DNA of 64,000 nt. Origin: Lanius collurio. Lineage: Eukaryota; Chordata; Aves; Passeriformes; Laniidae. Within the stretch, counting starts at the first letter, position 1, and each line of letters starts with the position of its first letter. Where the stretch lies: contig JACBWW010000004.1 in the NCBI GenBank assembly GCA_020086605.1, positions 36,195,322 through 36,259,321 of the forward strand, given 5' to 3'. A model generated the notes under the pieces. It was given only the letters and a program-made list of their open reading frames with translations, did not search any database and was not told the DNA's origin. Both the position numbers and the translations under genes were made by a program. Shown piece by piece: positions 48,101-61,465 of the stretch.

Positions 48101-51100
48101 GTCACTTTTCTGAGAAGGAACGAAGCAGCCAGAAGAAGGGCCTCTGGGTTTAGAGCCTGCAATGTTGAAAGAATCATCTACATCAGAAGTTACTAAAAGA
48201 AATTTGAGAATTTTTTTTTCCTCTTTCACTAAGTATTTGTAGCAGGCAGCAAAATAAATTCCAGTTAGCAATGTAGCTACAAAGAACCAACACTTGCAAG
48301 CAGAAGAGGATAGCAAGTGATCTTGGCAAGCTATGGGCATTTTCATTTCAAGTCAAAGCTATGCAAGGTGTCAGAATAATTTTGAGCATAGAAAAAGTGG
48401 AGATTGGTGTAAAATGCTGCACTAGATCAATTTTTAATCAAAAGGTAAACTGTGTCAAACTTCTAAAAGGTATGATCAGTTTAGACAAGAATAATGCTCC
48501 AGGACCTACAAGGCAAAAGAAAATGATTTTATATGATGAAACGTAAGAATCATATAATATCATCAGAGGCTGCCTGGGCAGGCAGCTACAATGGTTCAGA
48601 CCAAAACCAGAACTTTATCAGAATAAAAACAAATGACTAGTTACACCCCTCAGGGACTTAGCACAAATCCTGTTCAGTATTGTTACTCGTGACCACCACA
48701 CAAAGAAGGAAATGCTTTATGAACTTCACAGACAACCTAGGTCCTGAAAAAGATCACAGTGTCACAATACAAAGAATTACATAGGTCTAGAGACCACAGG
48801 AATAAAACATAATATTGCCAGATATTACATAGTGACATGGAGATATCAGAAGTCAAGATAGGCATTTGAGACTAACTTTGTTTAGAGGAGAGGTGACCAT
48901 TGTAAAGAAAGGAAAAAAGGTATCTGGGGTGCAGTGTCTGAATATAAATTTGTCTGCAAATTGTCCTTCTGATGCAGCTGTAAAGACAACTTATATAACC
49001 ACTGAGGCACTTCCCATAATAATAGGAAACAATAATACATTAAGTAATTTAAATGAGAACAACCACAACAGAGAAAAAAAAAGAGGGCTGCTAAGATGAT
49101 TAAGAGTTAGCTGTTCTGGGAGATGAGTTTGAAAGAGTTTTGCTTGCTCTTCATAAGCTCCTGTAGAGCAATCACCAGAAAAGGAAAAGTTTAGGCTAAC
49201 ATTGGGAAGACAATGTAAGTTGGTTGTTTGTGACCAACTGGAAATCACTACGTCTCAAAGGAGGGGAAAAAAAACCCTCTTTCTGCCTCTGAAGAGCAGA
49301 GTAAGGGTAAGGAACCTGACCTGCTGGAGGAGCTCTGAGGTACAGTTCAAGCCACAGCTAACTCTGGACACAGAGCTACAAACTTGCAACACAAATCTGT
49401 TCCTTACTATCCATTTAATAGATCAGAAAGAAAATGGGAAACAAAATAAGCCTGACTGTAATTTGTTTATTGCTTTCAATACACTCTGTCAACTGCATGG
49501 TTCTATACTTCCTCGGGTTGTCAGAGGGCATCATGGAAATTATCCTTCCTCCCCCACAATCTCAATACACAATTTGACTTCCCGAGGCTGTCTGTTCATC
49601 CCTTCATGAGAAAGGGGCTAGTTGAAGCTAGAGATAGGAAACAAAAACAATATGAGAGTCAAACACATAGTAGTCTTAACAGAACAGAGAATCTGGTTCC
49701 ATGAGGCATCAGAACTGGGAAGGGGTTCCCTCTTCAATCCCTTATCCTGCTGGCAATAACTCAAATCATCTTACTCAAGCACCTCCCTATTCACAGTGAG
49801 GACACTAATCTCCATTTGGGGCATGAAAAGAACCAAGAGCACCTTGTAATGGCTTTTTAAAGATCAGACCATTGGCATGAAATTGGTGCAGTGCTAAATA
49901 CAACCTTTTCTCTACACCTTTGAAACAGCTTGACCTTTCACAGCTTCACAACTACAACTTGATATATTTAGAGTTATACAAAACACAGTCTTGAAGAAAT
50001 TTTTAAATGAAGGTTTGGGTTTATTTCAAGCATAATGCATCATTTTGTATGAGCATGGTACATCCAATGCATCATCAGGTCATTAGGGAAAAGAGAACCC
50101 CATGTTATCATTCACCTGTTCCTTTGCTTTTGCACACATCCAACTATTTGTACTGGAAGCAAAGGGAAAAAAATCAACACAGTGTAGACAAGCTCTCTCA
50201 CACTATAACCATTTTATCACAAGAATAGATATTCCGGCTCAGAACAGAGATCCAGCCAGCCCAAAACTCTGGTAAGCAGTCAGCAAGCGGTACTGAGGGG
50301 AGATTTTGACAAGTCAAAATTGAGATACCTCTTCAGGATGCTCTTCCTGTCTCCAGCATGCAGCTCTGCAGTTTAGTGGGCTACAGCTGGTGATTTTGGA
50401 CAAATTCACAGGAGAAAAAGCTATTAAGGCGTTTTAGAGTAACTTTTTTTTTTTAGTCCATATAAACCTTTAGCATGTAATACAGACTGAAACAAGAAGC
50501 CACCCAGCTGAACTACATCCTGCATGGGACAGTATCATCTCCTTCTGCTCTTTTTGAAACTCACCTGCAAGTTTGGGATTTGGCACTTTCTCCACTACCT
50601 CGATTATGGCAAGCAATGACACTGGTCACTTCGCGTAAATTTCTCTCTGTCCTTTAAACTGATGTTGTGGATTTTCAAGTCATTTTATACATTAAACAGG
50701 TAAATCCAACAGATATAACAAAATTTATAAGATTAGATATTTAGGAAACCCTTTGATGGGAGTCTCTATGAGAATCCACTTGGACTACAGGTTTGCAGAT
50801 GGCAAATTTAATTTTAAAAATTAGGCACCTTTAAAATACCAAAATTATCTAGCTATAGTCCATGTATTAGAAAAACCATGTTCCTTCCCTACTTCCAGAA
50901 TTAAAATCTTTGTTTCAAATGCAAGTTACAGAGTAGCATTTCACTGCGTCAACAATATACCAAAAATAGACAAACTGGGAAGCACAGAAAGACTAAGAAA
51001 GCTGACACTGTAGAGACTGATTTTATTGTTGTTGTTGGTTTTTTTTGTTCTTAACTTCCAGCTCCAGTGAATCCCAAGCTACAGAACTGCTTGGACATTC

Positions 51101-52287
51101 CTTAACCATTCTTATCAGCATTCTGCCTTGTGCCAAGGTAACAAACATTTTCAGCATCTAAGTCTGCAACAAGGATCACTGTGCCCAAGATACACCACTT
51201 TTTAGGAAAGAGAGGTAGGGCTCTCAAGAGAAGAAAGGGAGCTATGGAGACTCTCAAGAATATATTCTCACATAGCACAGCCTGACAGCTTTCAGCTTAC
51301 AAGCCCATCTAGACCTAAGTTGCTCACACAGAACCATTGGGTACCTCCACATAGAGCTTTCTGGACCTATGAAAAGCTAAGAAACACCTAGGAGTCATAC
51401 ATTCATCCAGCCTTGCACTCAACTGATGCCTAAGGTTTTAACTTTTATATTTTTCAGATCCTGTACTGCTTAGTGTGTAACTCTGAAACTTCATACAGCC
51501 TGTTAGCTAATGTTCTCTCATTCTGGTTAGACATAACAAACTCTCTCTAGGTTTGCATTTCAAGGACACCTTGCTGTCTCAGACCCCTGAATATGTAAAC
51601 TAAAGCCTCTAAAGGAGGAGCAAATTTGGGGTAATTACATCATTACCTGAAATTGTAATTGGAGAATTAACCCTGATATGCAAATAGACCAAACTTAAAA
51701 AAGTGTAAAAAACCCATGACCTGACACTCATCTTGGGTGGAGTAGTCCCTTGGAGGCTTTTTGACTCTCAAGGTATACCTTTGAAGGCCCTTCAATTAAT
51801 ACCCACTTTGATTCTCTTAATCTTGTCTAGCCTCTGTTTTCAGCTAGCCACTTAAAGGCATCATAACCAACAAACTTCCTTGCAGCAGAGCCCCTGAGGA
51901 GAAAAGCAGAAGGCTGCTACCTCACCTCTTCTTCCTGTAACAATCCTTCAACCCAGATATCATTACCCTTTATGCTATTTTAGGTCCAGTCTCCAATCCT
52001 TAACCAATTATTTACAATGTGGTTTCAAACCCATCACAGTCAAAATAGATGAAGGAAATCAAACACATGGGCTATTTAATTTCTTTGTGAATGCCACCTA
52101 CCACTTTGCCTTCTTCCACAAAGACACTTCCTTAGGGTTTCCACATTCTGATATGCAAAAATTAAAATGTTCCATATTTTGGAAGGGATGATATAGATCA
52201 GGACAGCCACTTAGCTGTGCAGAAGCAAAAACAAGTTTTAACCCCAAGAAAGGCATAATGCTATATTATCTCATGCAGCAGAAATAT

Positions 52288-52335
52288 GACTGATAAAGTG
52301 TATTTTTGATAGGACTGATAAAGTCTATCTCTGAT
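52288..52335. repeat. Imperfect two-copy tandem duplication, 25-bp period
   Basis: GACTGATAAAGT is repeated 25 bp downstream, followed in each copy by a similar T-rich stretch ending in TGATA. Diverged between copies. Confidence 0.75.
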
Positions 52336-53171
52336 AAGCAACTTTTTAATTACACATGTTTAAGGACATTACAAGTCATACCACAAGCTCAGAATATTAT
52401 CTTCCCAGACACAAATGTGCACAATTGTACCAGGGAACCTTTTTAGGAAGGTCTCATCAACGTACAATGTCTCTCACAATATGATCAAAATCCAATCCAT
52501 TTTCTCCCCCTTAAAGCAGCTTTAGCATGTGTGGATATATAGTTTAAGCATACTAAATCTCCACTTCAAGCTCCACAAGTATAAGTAACCAACAATCCTA
52601 AAAATTTAATTGCTCTTACATTTGGGAATACCTACTATTACTTATCATAACACTTAAGCTTGGCCCTCCCCCCACAAGCCATCTTGGGTACCAGTGCCCC
52701 AAAGACTTCAAAAGCTTTAAAAATTACAAATAAAACTTATCAAGACAGAGTTGACTTAGACCTTCAGCTACTAGTAATATATGCACCCTTTTCTCTTGTT
52801 TTTCTCAGTTCCCTTCTAGCATTTGAGATCACAAGATTCAGGTAAAATCTTAGTAAGCAGCCAGACTGTGAAGCCCATCACCCTCACAGATGAGGCCCCC
52901 TTGGGTCATGAGCTAACTTGGCTCCAGCAGCAAGTTGTTCATGGCTTCCACCTCCCACAAGCAACAACCCTTCTCCAACACCACCAAAAGCAGTGAAGAG
53001 CCACTCAAAATCAAGCTCCTGGCACTGCTTCACAACAATTCCAACATTTGGGTTCAGGGGAAAAAGGGAGGGTCATCAGTGGCAACAATTGCTCCGATGA
53101 CAACAGTTCCTTGCCCACCTAGATGGCTGCAGCGGGTTCAGTTTGTAAACCAGGCAGAAACGCCAATTTAG

Positions 53172-54150
53172 TGTGGTGGTTTAGTTCCAAATATCCATTA
53201 CTTACTTATCTCTGTGAGATATGAATTAGAAGAAAGCAAAGCCAGGCACAAAACTTGTAAGAATATAAAGAAGTTTATTAACAGACCTAAAAGGAGGGAA
53301 AAAAAGTCAGACTAAACCCCAAGAACACTTCTCCTCCCCGCCACCCTCTTCTTCCTTCTCTCATTGACAACATAAAAGACAACCCTTGAGATGTTCAGTC
53401 AGTTTACCACTTCTATAATAATCTTTTTTCAGTTCACATAGGGAGAGGAGTCTCTGAGTCTCTCTTGCTTATTCTATGGAAACATTTCCACAAGAACAGT
53501 TCTCTTAGGGGCTCAATATCACAGTAAAACAGTCACCCAGGATGGTTTTCTGCTCACATGTGAAAAAGCCCCTTCCCTCGAATTACAGCTTTCCCACAAC
53601 TGTTTCCAAGGGTTCCAATTTGAGCTAATGGGGTGCCAGTTTAAGGCTGAGCCATTCAGAAGCAAAAGTTCTCTTCACTTATCTCTAAGAGCATCTTCAT
53701 TTCTAGGAAGCAAGATCATCTTCACATTCATCTCACTCTGTTCCTTTCTACTGAGGTCTGGATCAGTCCATAGAGGGTGGGACTGTGCTCCCCACCCCTG
53801 GGCAGTCGACTCCAGGTGTATTGCACACCCCTCCAGGTGAAGGCAAACTGAGTCCTGCACTTTGCAGCTGGAACTTGCTTATTGCTGTGGGTCTCATGAT
53901 CTCTGCCCGGCAGCCGCCTCAGATGAATCTTGGCTGCACTGGAGGGGAAGGGGCCTGGCCGGGCTGCGCTGCCAGGTTGGGGGGGCCGCAGACAGGACAG
54001 GGCCACATGGCTCTGGGGCTGTCTCCTGGCTGGCTCTGTTAGGACCAGAGGGAACTGCAAGCACCTCTTTGCAAAGAATCACTTCCGAGGCGAAACAGTG
54101 ACTAAGGCTCTTCAAGGACACAGAGCAGTTCTTTAAGAAAGCCTCAGGTT
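53172..54150 (-). mobile_element. Probable solo LTR or ERV fragment
   Basis: The block starts on the plus strand with TGTGGTGGTTTAGTTCC, resembling the inverted 3' terminus (...CCACCACA) of avian endogenous retroviral LTRs. About 100 bp in is TTTATT (53274-53279), an AATAAA signal on the minus strand at the place expected for R/U5. The other side is CpG- and GC-richer (53740-54050) than the surrounding intron, compatible with U3. No target-site duplication or far boundary was identified, and no gag, pol or env coding is present. Identity and end are inferred. Confidence 0.4.
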
Positions 54151-57100
54151 TTCTACACATAAACAGGACAGCTGCTGTGGACTATGAAGGTTCTGAAGTC
54201 CAGCACCCTAGAAGGCAACTGCAGTGTGGCACTCCTGCCGTGGAATTTGTGCTGTAGATTCACACTCAGTGAGTTACTGCCTCACCAACCAAAAACTGTG
54301 TGGCTTTGAGCCCCCCCTGCCATGCACTAAATAATTCCCAATATCCCAGACCAGAAGAGATCTCCTATCTTCTATTGTTAGAAGTCAGCTGGTCTATACA
54401 CATTTATTGCAAAGAGACCTTGAATAGCTTCGCCAGGAAGTCATTTTATACCTGACCAGCACCCCTAAACCATACATGAAACTATTTTTCTATAGCACTG
54501 CTACATGGGGGTATTTTGGGGCAAGCAGAGAGGGCAGCTGAGGCAACCAGTCCGGCAGGAGGCTGATTTTGCCCATCCCATGCCTTTGCTGCCTGCACCA
54601 GAGCAATTCACCCTCTGCAGACAATAAGCAAAGCTGCGTAAGCAACCGAGCACAGAAGATGAATGAACCGTGTGACGCTAAAGATCTGTGAATTGAAAAA
54701 TCTAATGCATGAATTAAAATCCGTACCCTTGTTCCCCCTTTCCTTTCCCCCCAAAAAAGAAATGTATACAGCAGGACATAAAAGAAGAAATAGAGAGATG
54801 TAGAAAAACGTGGTCTGACACATTTAAAAAAATTGATGGCCTGTCACCCAGACACTGATGAATATTTTTTACAGGATAAAAATGGCAACCTAGAGTCTAA
54901 AAATAAAATGCTGTGCTGCAGACCTGTCTGGTTCAGCAACACCACTGGAATACAAACACACTCCTTTGCTGGTGTATCTTGACTAAGATTTCAAAATAAG
55001 AGAAGGAAAAAAAGCACTGTAGAACATATATTCCATTTTCAAGAGAATAGATTTGGAGTTTGTGGGGTGTTTTTTCAGTAAGAATTCAGATTAGCATTAT
55101 ACTTCACTTGCATTGTGTAACTGCCATTAAAAAAAAAAAAACTGCTAAATTTTAAGTGATTGATGAGAAGAGCAGAATACCTCATGCTGCACAAAGCAAT
55201 CTTTTTTCTTCCCTTCCCCTGACAATTACAATATAAGAACATATTTATCAGTGCCTTTAAACTGTAATTCCAGTAAGCTTAGAAGTGTATTTTTAGAATC
55301 ATGCTGCAGACAGAACTGTGGACATTGCTATTTTGAAACTCGCCCCACCCCCAGAGACAGAAAATAAAACCTTTTGCTTCATTCTCTAGCACAGTTTAGA
55401 TTAAAAACATGCTTAACTGAGAAGTAAAAATGATTGAACCTCATTCAACACTAATTTCTCAAGACTATCCACACTGCAGACAGGCTGCTTTATGCAGTAT
55501 AGATGCTATTTTTAGCAAGTGATGCAATAGCTGCAAGGGCTCTCCCAGAACCTTTAATTTAAGAGCCCAAGCCATACTAAAACGTGTTTCAAGATACCAA
55601 ATATCCCCGCACTGTCACCTTCCCATTCTCTACACCAGCCTACTACCCACACAAGTCACTCCTTTTAAAGTTTAATCTTCCAAGAAAGACACAGATTTTA
55701 CATGTGAAGAGAAAATCTGTATCTATACATCTGTCAGCAAACACACCTGCCCTGCACTGTATATGACAAGAAAGTTACACAACACTGTATAGAGATTTTC
55801 TGACCTCTTGGTATTCTATTGAAATACGAAGCAGCTTGGTTTCCTTGCTGAATTTTTGTGAAGACTTTGAAAAGCCCAAAAGCTAATACATCTAATCCTT
55901 CCCCAGGCTGTTTCCATTCTTGGAGATCATTTTAGAAGTTCTTATGTCTAACAGACAACTGCTAAGACATTTCTGCTAAGTGACTGTTTCAACAGCTAAA
56001 AATTCTAAAAGACAAGAAGAGTTCCTGAAATGCTAGGGCTTTTTAAAAATTGTTTTTAAAACAAAATAGGGATTTTCCAGCCCTTTGGAACCGTGGATGC
56101 TTTATATTCTGCAATTGTCATGTAGACCTCCATGTAATAGTCAAACTTACTGGTAAGTTTGCACTAACCCCTTTTAAATTCTAATTCCCCCTGCTCCCTC
56201 CCAAAAACCCCAGAGTTAATCCCAAAATCAGAACCACCCAAGAAACTACTTTTGTTTAACTTCTTGCCTCCACAGACCCATGGGAGGGGACACCATGCAA
56301 CAGCTCTAAAAAAGCCTTTATGTTTTGAATGGGTGGTCATGGTGTGTGTTATATAAATCCATGAGCCCAACCTGCTGCCCTGCAGAGTTTGAGTCCTTTG
56401 GTTATTAACACAGGCAAGCGACATGTAAGAGCTCTTACCTCCTATTTCAGACCATGCATTCATCAGTCATGGCCAGCATTTAGGGCTCAGGAGAAATTCT
56501 TGTATGTGTATCATGTTCCCAAGTTTTACACCTCAGCTCCTACAGTGCACTAACATTGTGGGAGAGCAGGTATAAAGGTGGGTCCAGGCACAGCAAAAGC
56601 ATTTGCTTTGTGTAAGGACATTTCCACGATCTTTCCCTCTTTGTGAGTTCTCATCATGCCACATACCACACAAGAAAGACAGAAGTAGGAAAGCTTGACA
56701 AAACTTCTTGTTTGAAGCAGTAAAGGTCTGCCTCCCCACCATCTACACAATGTATTATTCACTTCCTCTCCCTCTAACACAAGCATGAGGAAGCCAATGT
56801 CAGCAGAATTCATAAGATCTCCAGGCTACCTGGGAAAAAGGAATCCAACTGCAAAGAGGTGAAACTTGGAGAGATTTCATTCAAAAGTTCTCTCTCCCTT
56901 CAAGATCTTGATTGCTTAGAAGTAGAACAGAAGTTGAGCAGGAAGACACCTAGTGATATTTTATTCATTTTGGCTAGAAGCAAAATTAAAACAAGCTGTA
57001 CACTGAGAAGGTAGCATTAACTCTAGGGACACGGAGGTACAAAAATAAGGATTCTGCAGAACAACTGAAGTGGCAACAAAACTCATGCCTAAATGTGTAA

Positions 57101-58574
57101 CTGGCTCAAGAGTAAGACAGCTGAAGCACGGAGACTTCCATATCTGATGCCCCAAAACAGCAGGATGGGAAGAATCACACTGGAATTTTACAAGGCCTTG
57201 TGAAGGTATCAAGAGGATAACAACTGCAGAATGGAAGTTCAGGCCCTTCCATGTATATACAGCAGGAAACAAGTGTACAAACGTACATCAGCTTCACTCC
57301 TGCACAGCAGGAGCAATGACAAGCCAGAAGAACAGACCAGTTTCCATAGCCAGTTCCTCACAGTTTTACTGAGACTAAGTAAGAACACAGCAGCCACACA
57401 ATACATGTCATGTTAGACACAGAAGCAAGAAACATTAGTGTCATAAGAGGCTGAAATAGCTCCTGCCATGTCAGCCAGCCCACTGCTCCTCAGTTGAGGC
57501 TGCAGAACTGTGGGAGTGCAGGATATTCACAGTCCTTATCAGATCTGTGGTCAGCTTCTCTAGGGTAAAAGCAGACTGAAACTAACGTGACCACCAGAGG
57601 TGCAAGTCTCCAGCACTTAAAAAGGGTAATAAAATGGAAGGGTTTAGAATAAGAAGCCACCTGAGCTAACTAGCAAAGTAGCTCACATTAAGCAAGAACC
57701 AACATCATCTTGTTTAGAGACAATATCAGATCTTCTAAGTAGAATGTTATGCTTCTCTTCTCATGGCTGGAAACATCCAAAATTTCAGGTCACCCAAATC
57801 ATCAGGACCAAAAAAAGTGGACTGGACAATTTAAGATGCCTGCTGCTATCCAAGACACAAACCAACATTCAATTTGACTCTTCCTTCCTTCTCCCTTGCT
57901 AATTTGGAATGAAGAATCTGTGCAATCTTATTCGAATCAACAGTTAAACCAGTTCCTCTGGGGAGAGAGGAAAACACCCCTCAGGGTGTCCCCTTTCACA
58001 GGTTCAACCATGACTGCACACACACCAAGATCTACAAGAAGCTCGTAAGCATGTTTATGCTATGCTAGGAATGGCTCTAAATCTTTTATAAACTCTAACA
58101 TGAAATAACACCTTTATTTCTGTACCTCTCAGATGTACTGGAAATAGTTACTCATGGCTTGTTAGAAGAAAATATGGCTTCAGGGGTATATTTAGTAGAT
58201 AATGCTTTGTTAAAAAGATGCAAAGACAAGCACAGATAAAAGATGCCATAGCTGGCAAGCCTTTATTCAGCTGTCAAGATCCTATAAAGGCAAGCCTTAA
58301 AAATGTAGAGAAGTAGCACTAGAAGAATTGAAATTTCTGCTACCTTTGAAAGTTACCTAATTATGATAAGAAACAATCTACTCAAATAGATGGTTCATAC
58401 AAACAACAACCTCCAGAAATTAAAGTTGTTGAAAAGCCATTAAACTTATCTTCAAAAGATACCCTGCCTACAAGTGTGAGGTACTCCCGCAGTATGTTCT
58501 TTCTCAAGCCCACGTTTTGCATTCTAGCCTTTGCACTGGAAGGAGACCCAGAAGAGCAATTTTGTTTAATCTGG

Positions 58575-58780
58575 AACTGACCCGATCGTGTCGCTTTCGG
58601 GCACCGCAGCGGAGCCCAGCCCGAGCCGCACCTTCCCGAGCAGGACGCGCCTCTGTCCGCAGAGAGCGCTCTCAGCAGCGCCCTCTGCCCGCGGCCGGCG
58701 CGGCGGCGGCGAGCGCAGCCGGCTGCTCAATCGAGCACAGCCCACCATTCATAAAAAGGGGGTCGCGCAGCTGAACGGTG
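58575..58780. promoter_or_regulatory. Small CpG cluster upstream in intron 1
   Basis: About 200 bp of CpG-dense DNA containing the palindrome GAGAGCGCTCTC (58662-58673) and, a few bases later, GCGCCCTCTG (58678-58687), a core resembling a CTCF site. CATAAAAAGGGG follows at its right edge (about 58750-58761), a TATA-like box on the plus strand. It may be an outlying part of the HSD17B12 promoter domain or a minor promoter. No HSD17B12 exon 1 peptide can be read here on the minus strand. Confidence 0.45.
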
Positions 58781-58939
58781 CTGGAAACCGAGAAAATCTG
58801 AACACCACTCTGTATTTTTTGTCCCTAAAATATATATACAGTTCCAGCTAAAATGAGCGTATTTGGTAATTATTTCTCCACAGAGGTCCCTTCCATCCCA
58901 CGCTCTTAATTACATTCGCTTTAATTAAGAATTTCTATC

Positions 58940-58957
58940 GGGGGGGGGGGGGGGGGG
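58940..58957 (+). repeat. Poly(G)18 tract
   Basis: Eighteen G, then A, then five G. Such runs are prone to sequencing length error and can form G-quadruplexes. Confidence 0.95.
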
Positions 58958-59349
58958 AGGGGGAAAAAGATGAATAACGTTAACACGCCCAAGTTAATCA
59001 ACTTAGAAGGCAACAGTTGTCTCATGAGAAATGCCCTCGATAAATTACCATCAAGCATTAGGGAGACTCTTACGTTAAAGCGCTCTAGAAATCCTTGACT
59101 GTTTTATTCGTATCGGCACTGTTTTGCAATAGGTGTTTGCCTTAAAGATTTAAGGAAGAACTCGAGCAACACTGCCTTCGCCTTCCCATTACTAAATAAA
59201 GAAACGCCCACCGATACTTTCTATATTGCACTCCAAGCCCTTGAAAACTTGCAGTATTTCCCCCGGTGGAAAACTCCCCAGATTTTCCCATGGAAACGAG
59301 GCTCCCATCAAGCCTCCTTAAATGTTTCAGCTACGATTGATTGGATGCG

Positions 59350-60330
59350 CTTTCTTCTCCCTGGCAGAGCAGGGAGGCAGAGGAAGCGCCTGCGGGCACT
59401 GCATGGGCTGGCGCAGGCTGCCCCGGCCCCCCCGGCCGCACGTGGACTAGCCAGTGTCCCTGGCAGTGTCCCTGTCACGCGAGGCGGCCGCGCACCCCCG
59501 GCCCCGGGATGGCGGCTCCCACGGAGCGGCCGTGAACGGTGGCCCCGCCGATCCCCNNNNNNNNNNNNNNNNNNNNNNNNNNNNNNNNNNNNNNNNNNNN
59601 NNNNNNNNNNNNNNNNNNNNNNNNNNNNNNNNNNNNNNNNNNNNNNNNNNNNNNNNNNNNNNNNNNNNNNNNNNNNNNNNNNNNNNNNNNNNNNNNNNNN
59701 NNNNNNNNNNNNNNNNNNNNNNNNNNNNNNNNNNNNNNNNNNNNNNNNNNNNNNNNNNNNNNNNNNNNNNNNNNNNNNNNNNNNNNNNNNNNNNNNNNNN
59801 NNNNNNNNNNNNNNNNNNNNNNNNNNNNNNNNNNNNNNNNNNNNNNNNNNNNNNNNNNNNNNNNNNNNNNNNNNNNNNNNNNNNNNNNNNNNNNNNNNNN
59901 NNNNNNNNGTGAGGCCCGGCACGGCGTGCCAGGAGCACGCCCTATTCCCGAACACTGATCCCAGCACGCCCGCGTCACCGGCGCACGGTGCTACCATCCC
60001 CCTTGCACTAAGCATGCACGATCTCGGGGCGCTGGGTCCCCGCTCCCGGCCAGCACTGCCCGAGCGCCTGGCTGCCAACAGGACCAGCGCGGAGCCACCA
60101 GCGCGCCCAGCCCGGGCCAAGCTGAGGCCCAGCCGAGGGCATTCCCCGCATCCCTCGCTGCCGCCCCACGGGTCTCCGCAGCCGGCCTTCACACAGGATC
60201 CGCCCACAGCACAGGACTCACGCTTAGCTCGTGGCCAGCAGCCCTGAGCGCTCCTGTCCCAAACACAAGGCAGCAGGGCACACACGCCCGGCAGACAGAA
60301 AGGATTTCGGGCCGGCCAGCCCGCACCACA
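59350..60330 (-). promoter_or_regulatory. HSD17B12: CpG island, presumed HSD17B12 promoter and first exon region
   Basis: The longest GC-rich, CpG-dense segment in the window, interrupted by the N gap. It lies upstream of exon 2 on the gene's strand, at the place where a housekeeping lipid-synthesis gene is expected to have its island promoter. No peptide resembling the N-terminal membrane segment of HSD17B12 is readable on either side of the gap, so exon 1 probably lies in the missing bases. The long open frames that cross the gap are artefacts of N bases and GC-rich sequence. Confidence 0.6.
59557..59908. other. Assembly gap (352 N)
   Basis: A run of 352 N inside the CpG island. The length may be an estimate. 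GC-rich first exons are often missing from bird short-read assemblies. Confidence 0.99.
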
Positions 60331-61465
60331 CATGGATTTCAGGTCCCACTGAGCCCCGGCTCCATCAGGGAACATCGGCACAGACACAGAACTATTCACC
60401 TTGTCCCTGAAAAAGTGGAGACTTCTATGCAGAGTTATACCAAGAATGCAGCACTTCCCTGTCAAGATCCACAACCTCCTTCCAAGGTCTTCCCTGCAAT
60501 CTCTCCCATGCCCTTTTTCATTTACAGAGTCCACTCACACAAATGGTGACAGGACTCTTCAGCTTGTCCCAAGCAAGCAGACCAGCAGCCATGGCTTCGA
60601 AGAAAAGTAGCTCAGAGGAACTTTCAGTAACATCCCCTACCCAGAGATGCAATGCTATAATGGGAGAACAGCATGCACCAACTGCCAGGATGCTCTGGAA
60701 AGCAGCATGCACACCAGGTTGCACCACTCTGGCTCCCTGATTGACTTCAGGTACCTCCGGCCCCATCTCTCTTCTACTTGCTGCTTTCCTTCCTTTTTTT
60801 GACACCTCATTCTTGCAGCCCTCCTATCCCAACTTCTCAAGGACTCTTTGATTTAGAAAACTTTATAAGTTCTACAGAAAAAAAAAAAAAAAATTTCACT
60901 AGTGCTCCCCCAACTCCTCTCTGAGGGGGACTGGGGGCCAACTATTGAACTTCTTTCTCTGGTCTAAGAGAAAACCCTCCTTTAGAAGTCAGACACTAGG
61001 AAGAGCAACAGAGGTTGTTCTTACCACATCTGCATAGACTGATCTTGATGCCTTTAGTCCACTGATCAGAACCAGACTGACAAAACAGCTTTATTATCCA
61101 CAGGTCCTTCTAGCCTCTCTCCCAAAAGACCCATAAAAATTGCACAAAGCTCCCCTCGGCCAATGGGACCTGTGCCAGCATCCCTGCTGCTCTCCTTCAG
61201 GTCCTGTAAACCTTTCTTACAACATGCTCAGACAGCCAGTGCCACCTCACCAAAACACTGCTGTCCCACAAACACCAGGACACACAGGATAAACACAGGC
61301 CAGCTGGGGCACAGCATAGTCTGGTTAGAGGCCAAGCAGCCCATTGCACATGCCAACTGTCACAGCACTGAATTTAGGTGCATCATTCCTGCTGAAAACA
61401 GCCATTGTGGCTAGAGGAGGAAGCTTGCATCAAAGGAACCAAGACACCTTAAGGAGGAGGAGGGG

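Larger units (their letters stand above)
39574..59556 (-). other. HSD17B12: HSD17B12 intron 1 (upstream limit not visible)
   Basis: About 20 kb between exon 2 and the N gap, where exon 1 is expected. It holds a (CA)n run at 44347-44363, two short 25-bp-period tandem duplications (45119-45166, 52288-52335), an LTR-like block (53172 to about 54150), a small CpG cluster (58575-58780) and a G18 run (58940-58957). The rest shows no coding similarity. Long first introns are typical of this gene. The upstream boundary is inferred. Confidence 0.75.

Noticed and set aside
47969..48346. 125-codon minus-strand ORF with a hydrophobic stretch near its start
   Set aside because: No recognised domain, no flanking splice sites that give a sensible gene, and AT-rich intronic codon use; length is within chance for 64 kb.
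49202..49609. 135-codon plus-strand ORF, and weak CR1-like phrases around 48.9-49.25 kb
   Set aside because: The ORF resembles no protein I know. Phrases such as AAGATGATTAAG and AAGTTTAGGCT recall sense-strand CR1 but are too scattered to call an element without an alignment.
59308..60534. Open frames of up to 408 codons on both strands across the N gap
   Set aside because: A third of each frame is N, and the rest is GC-rich CpG-island sequence without stops; no known protein is recognisable.
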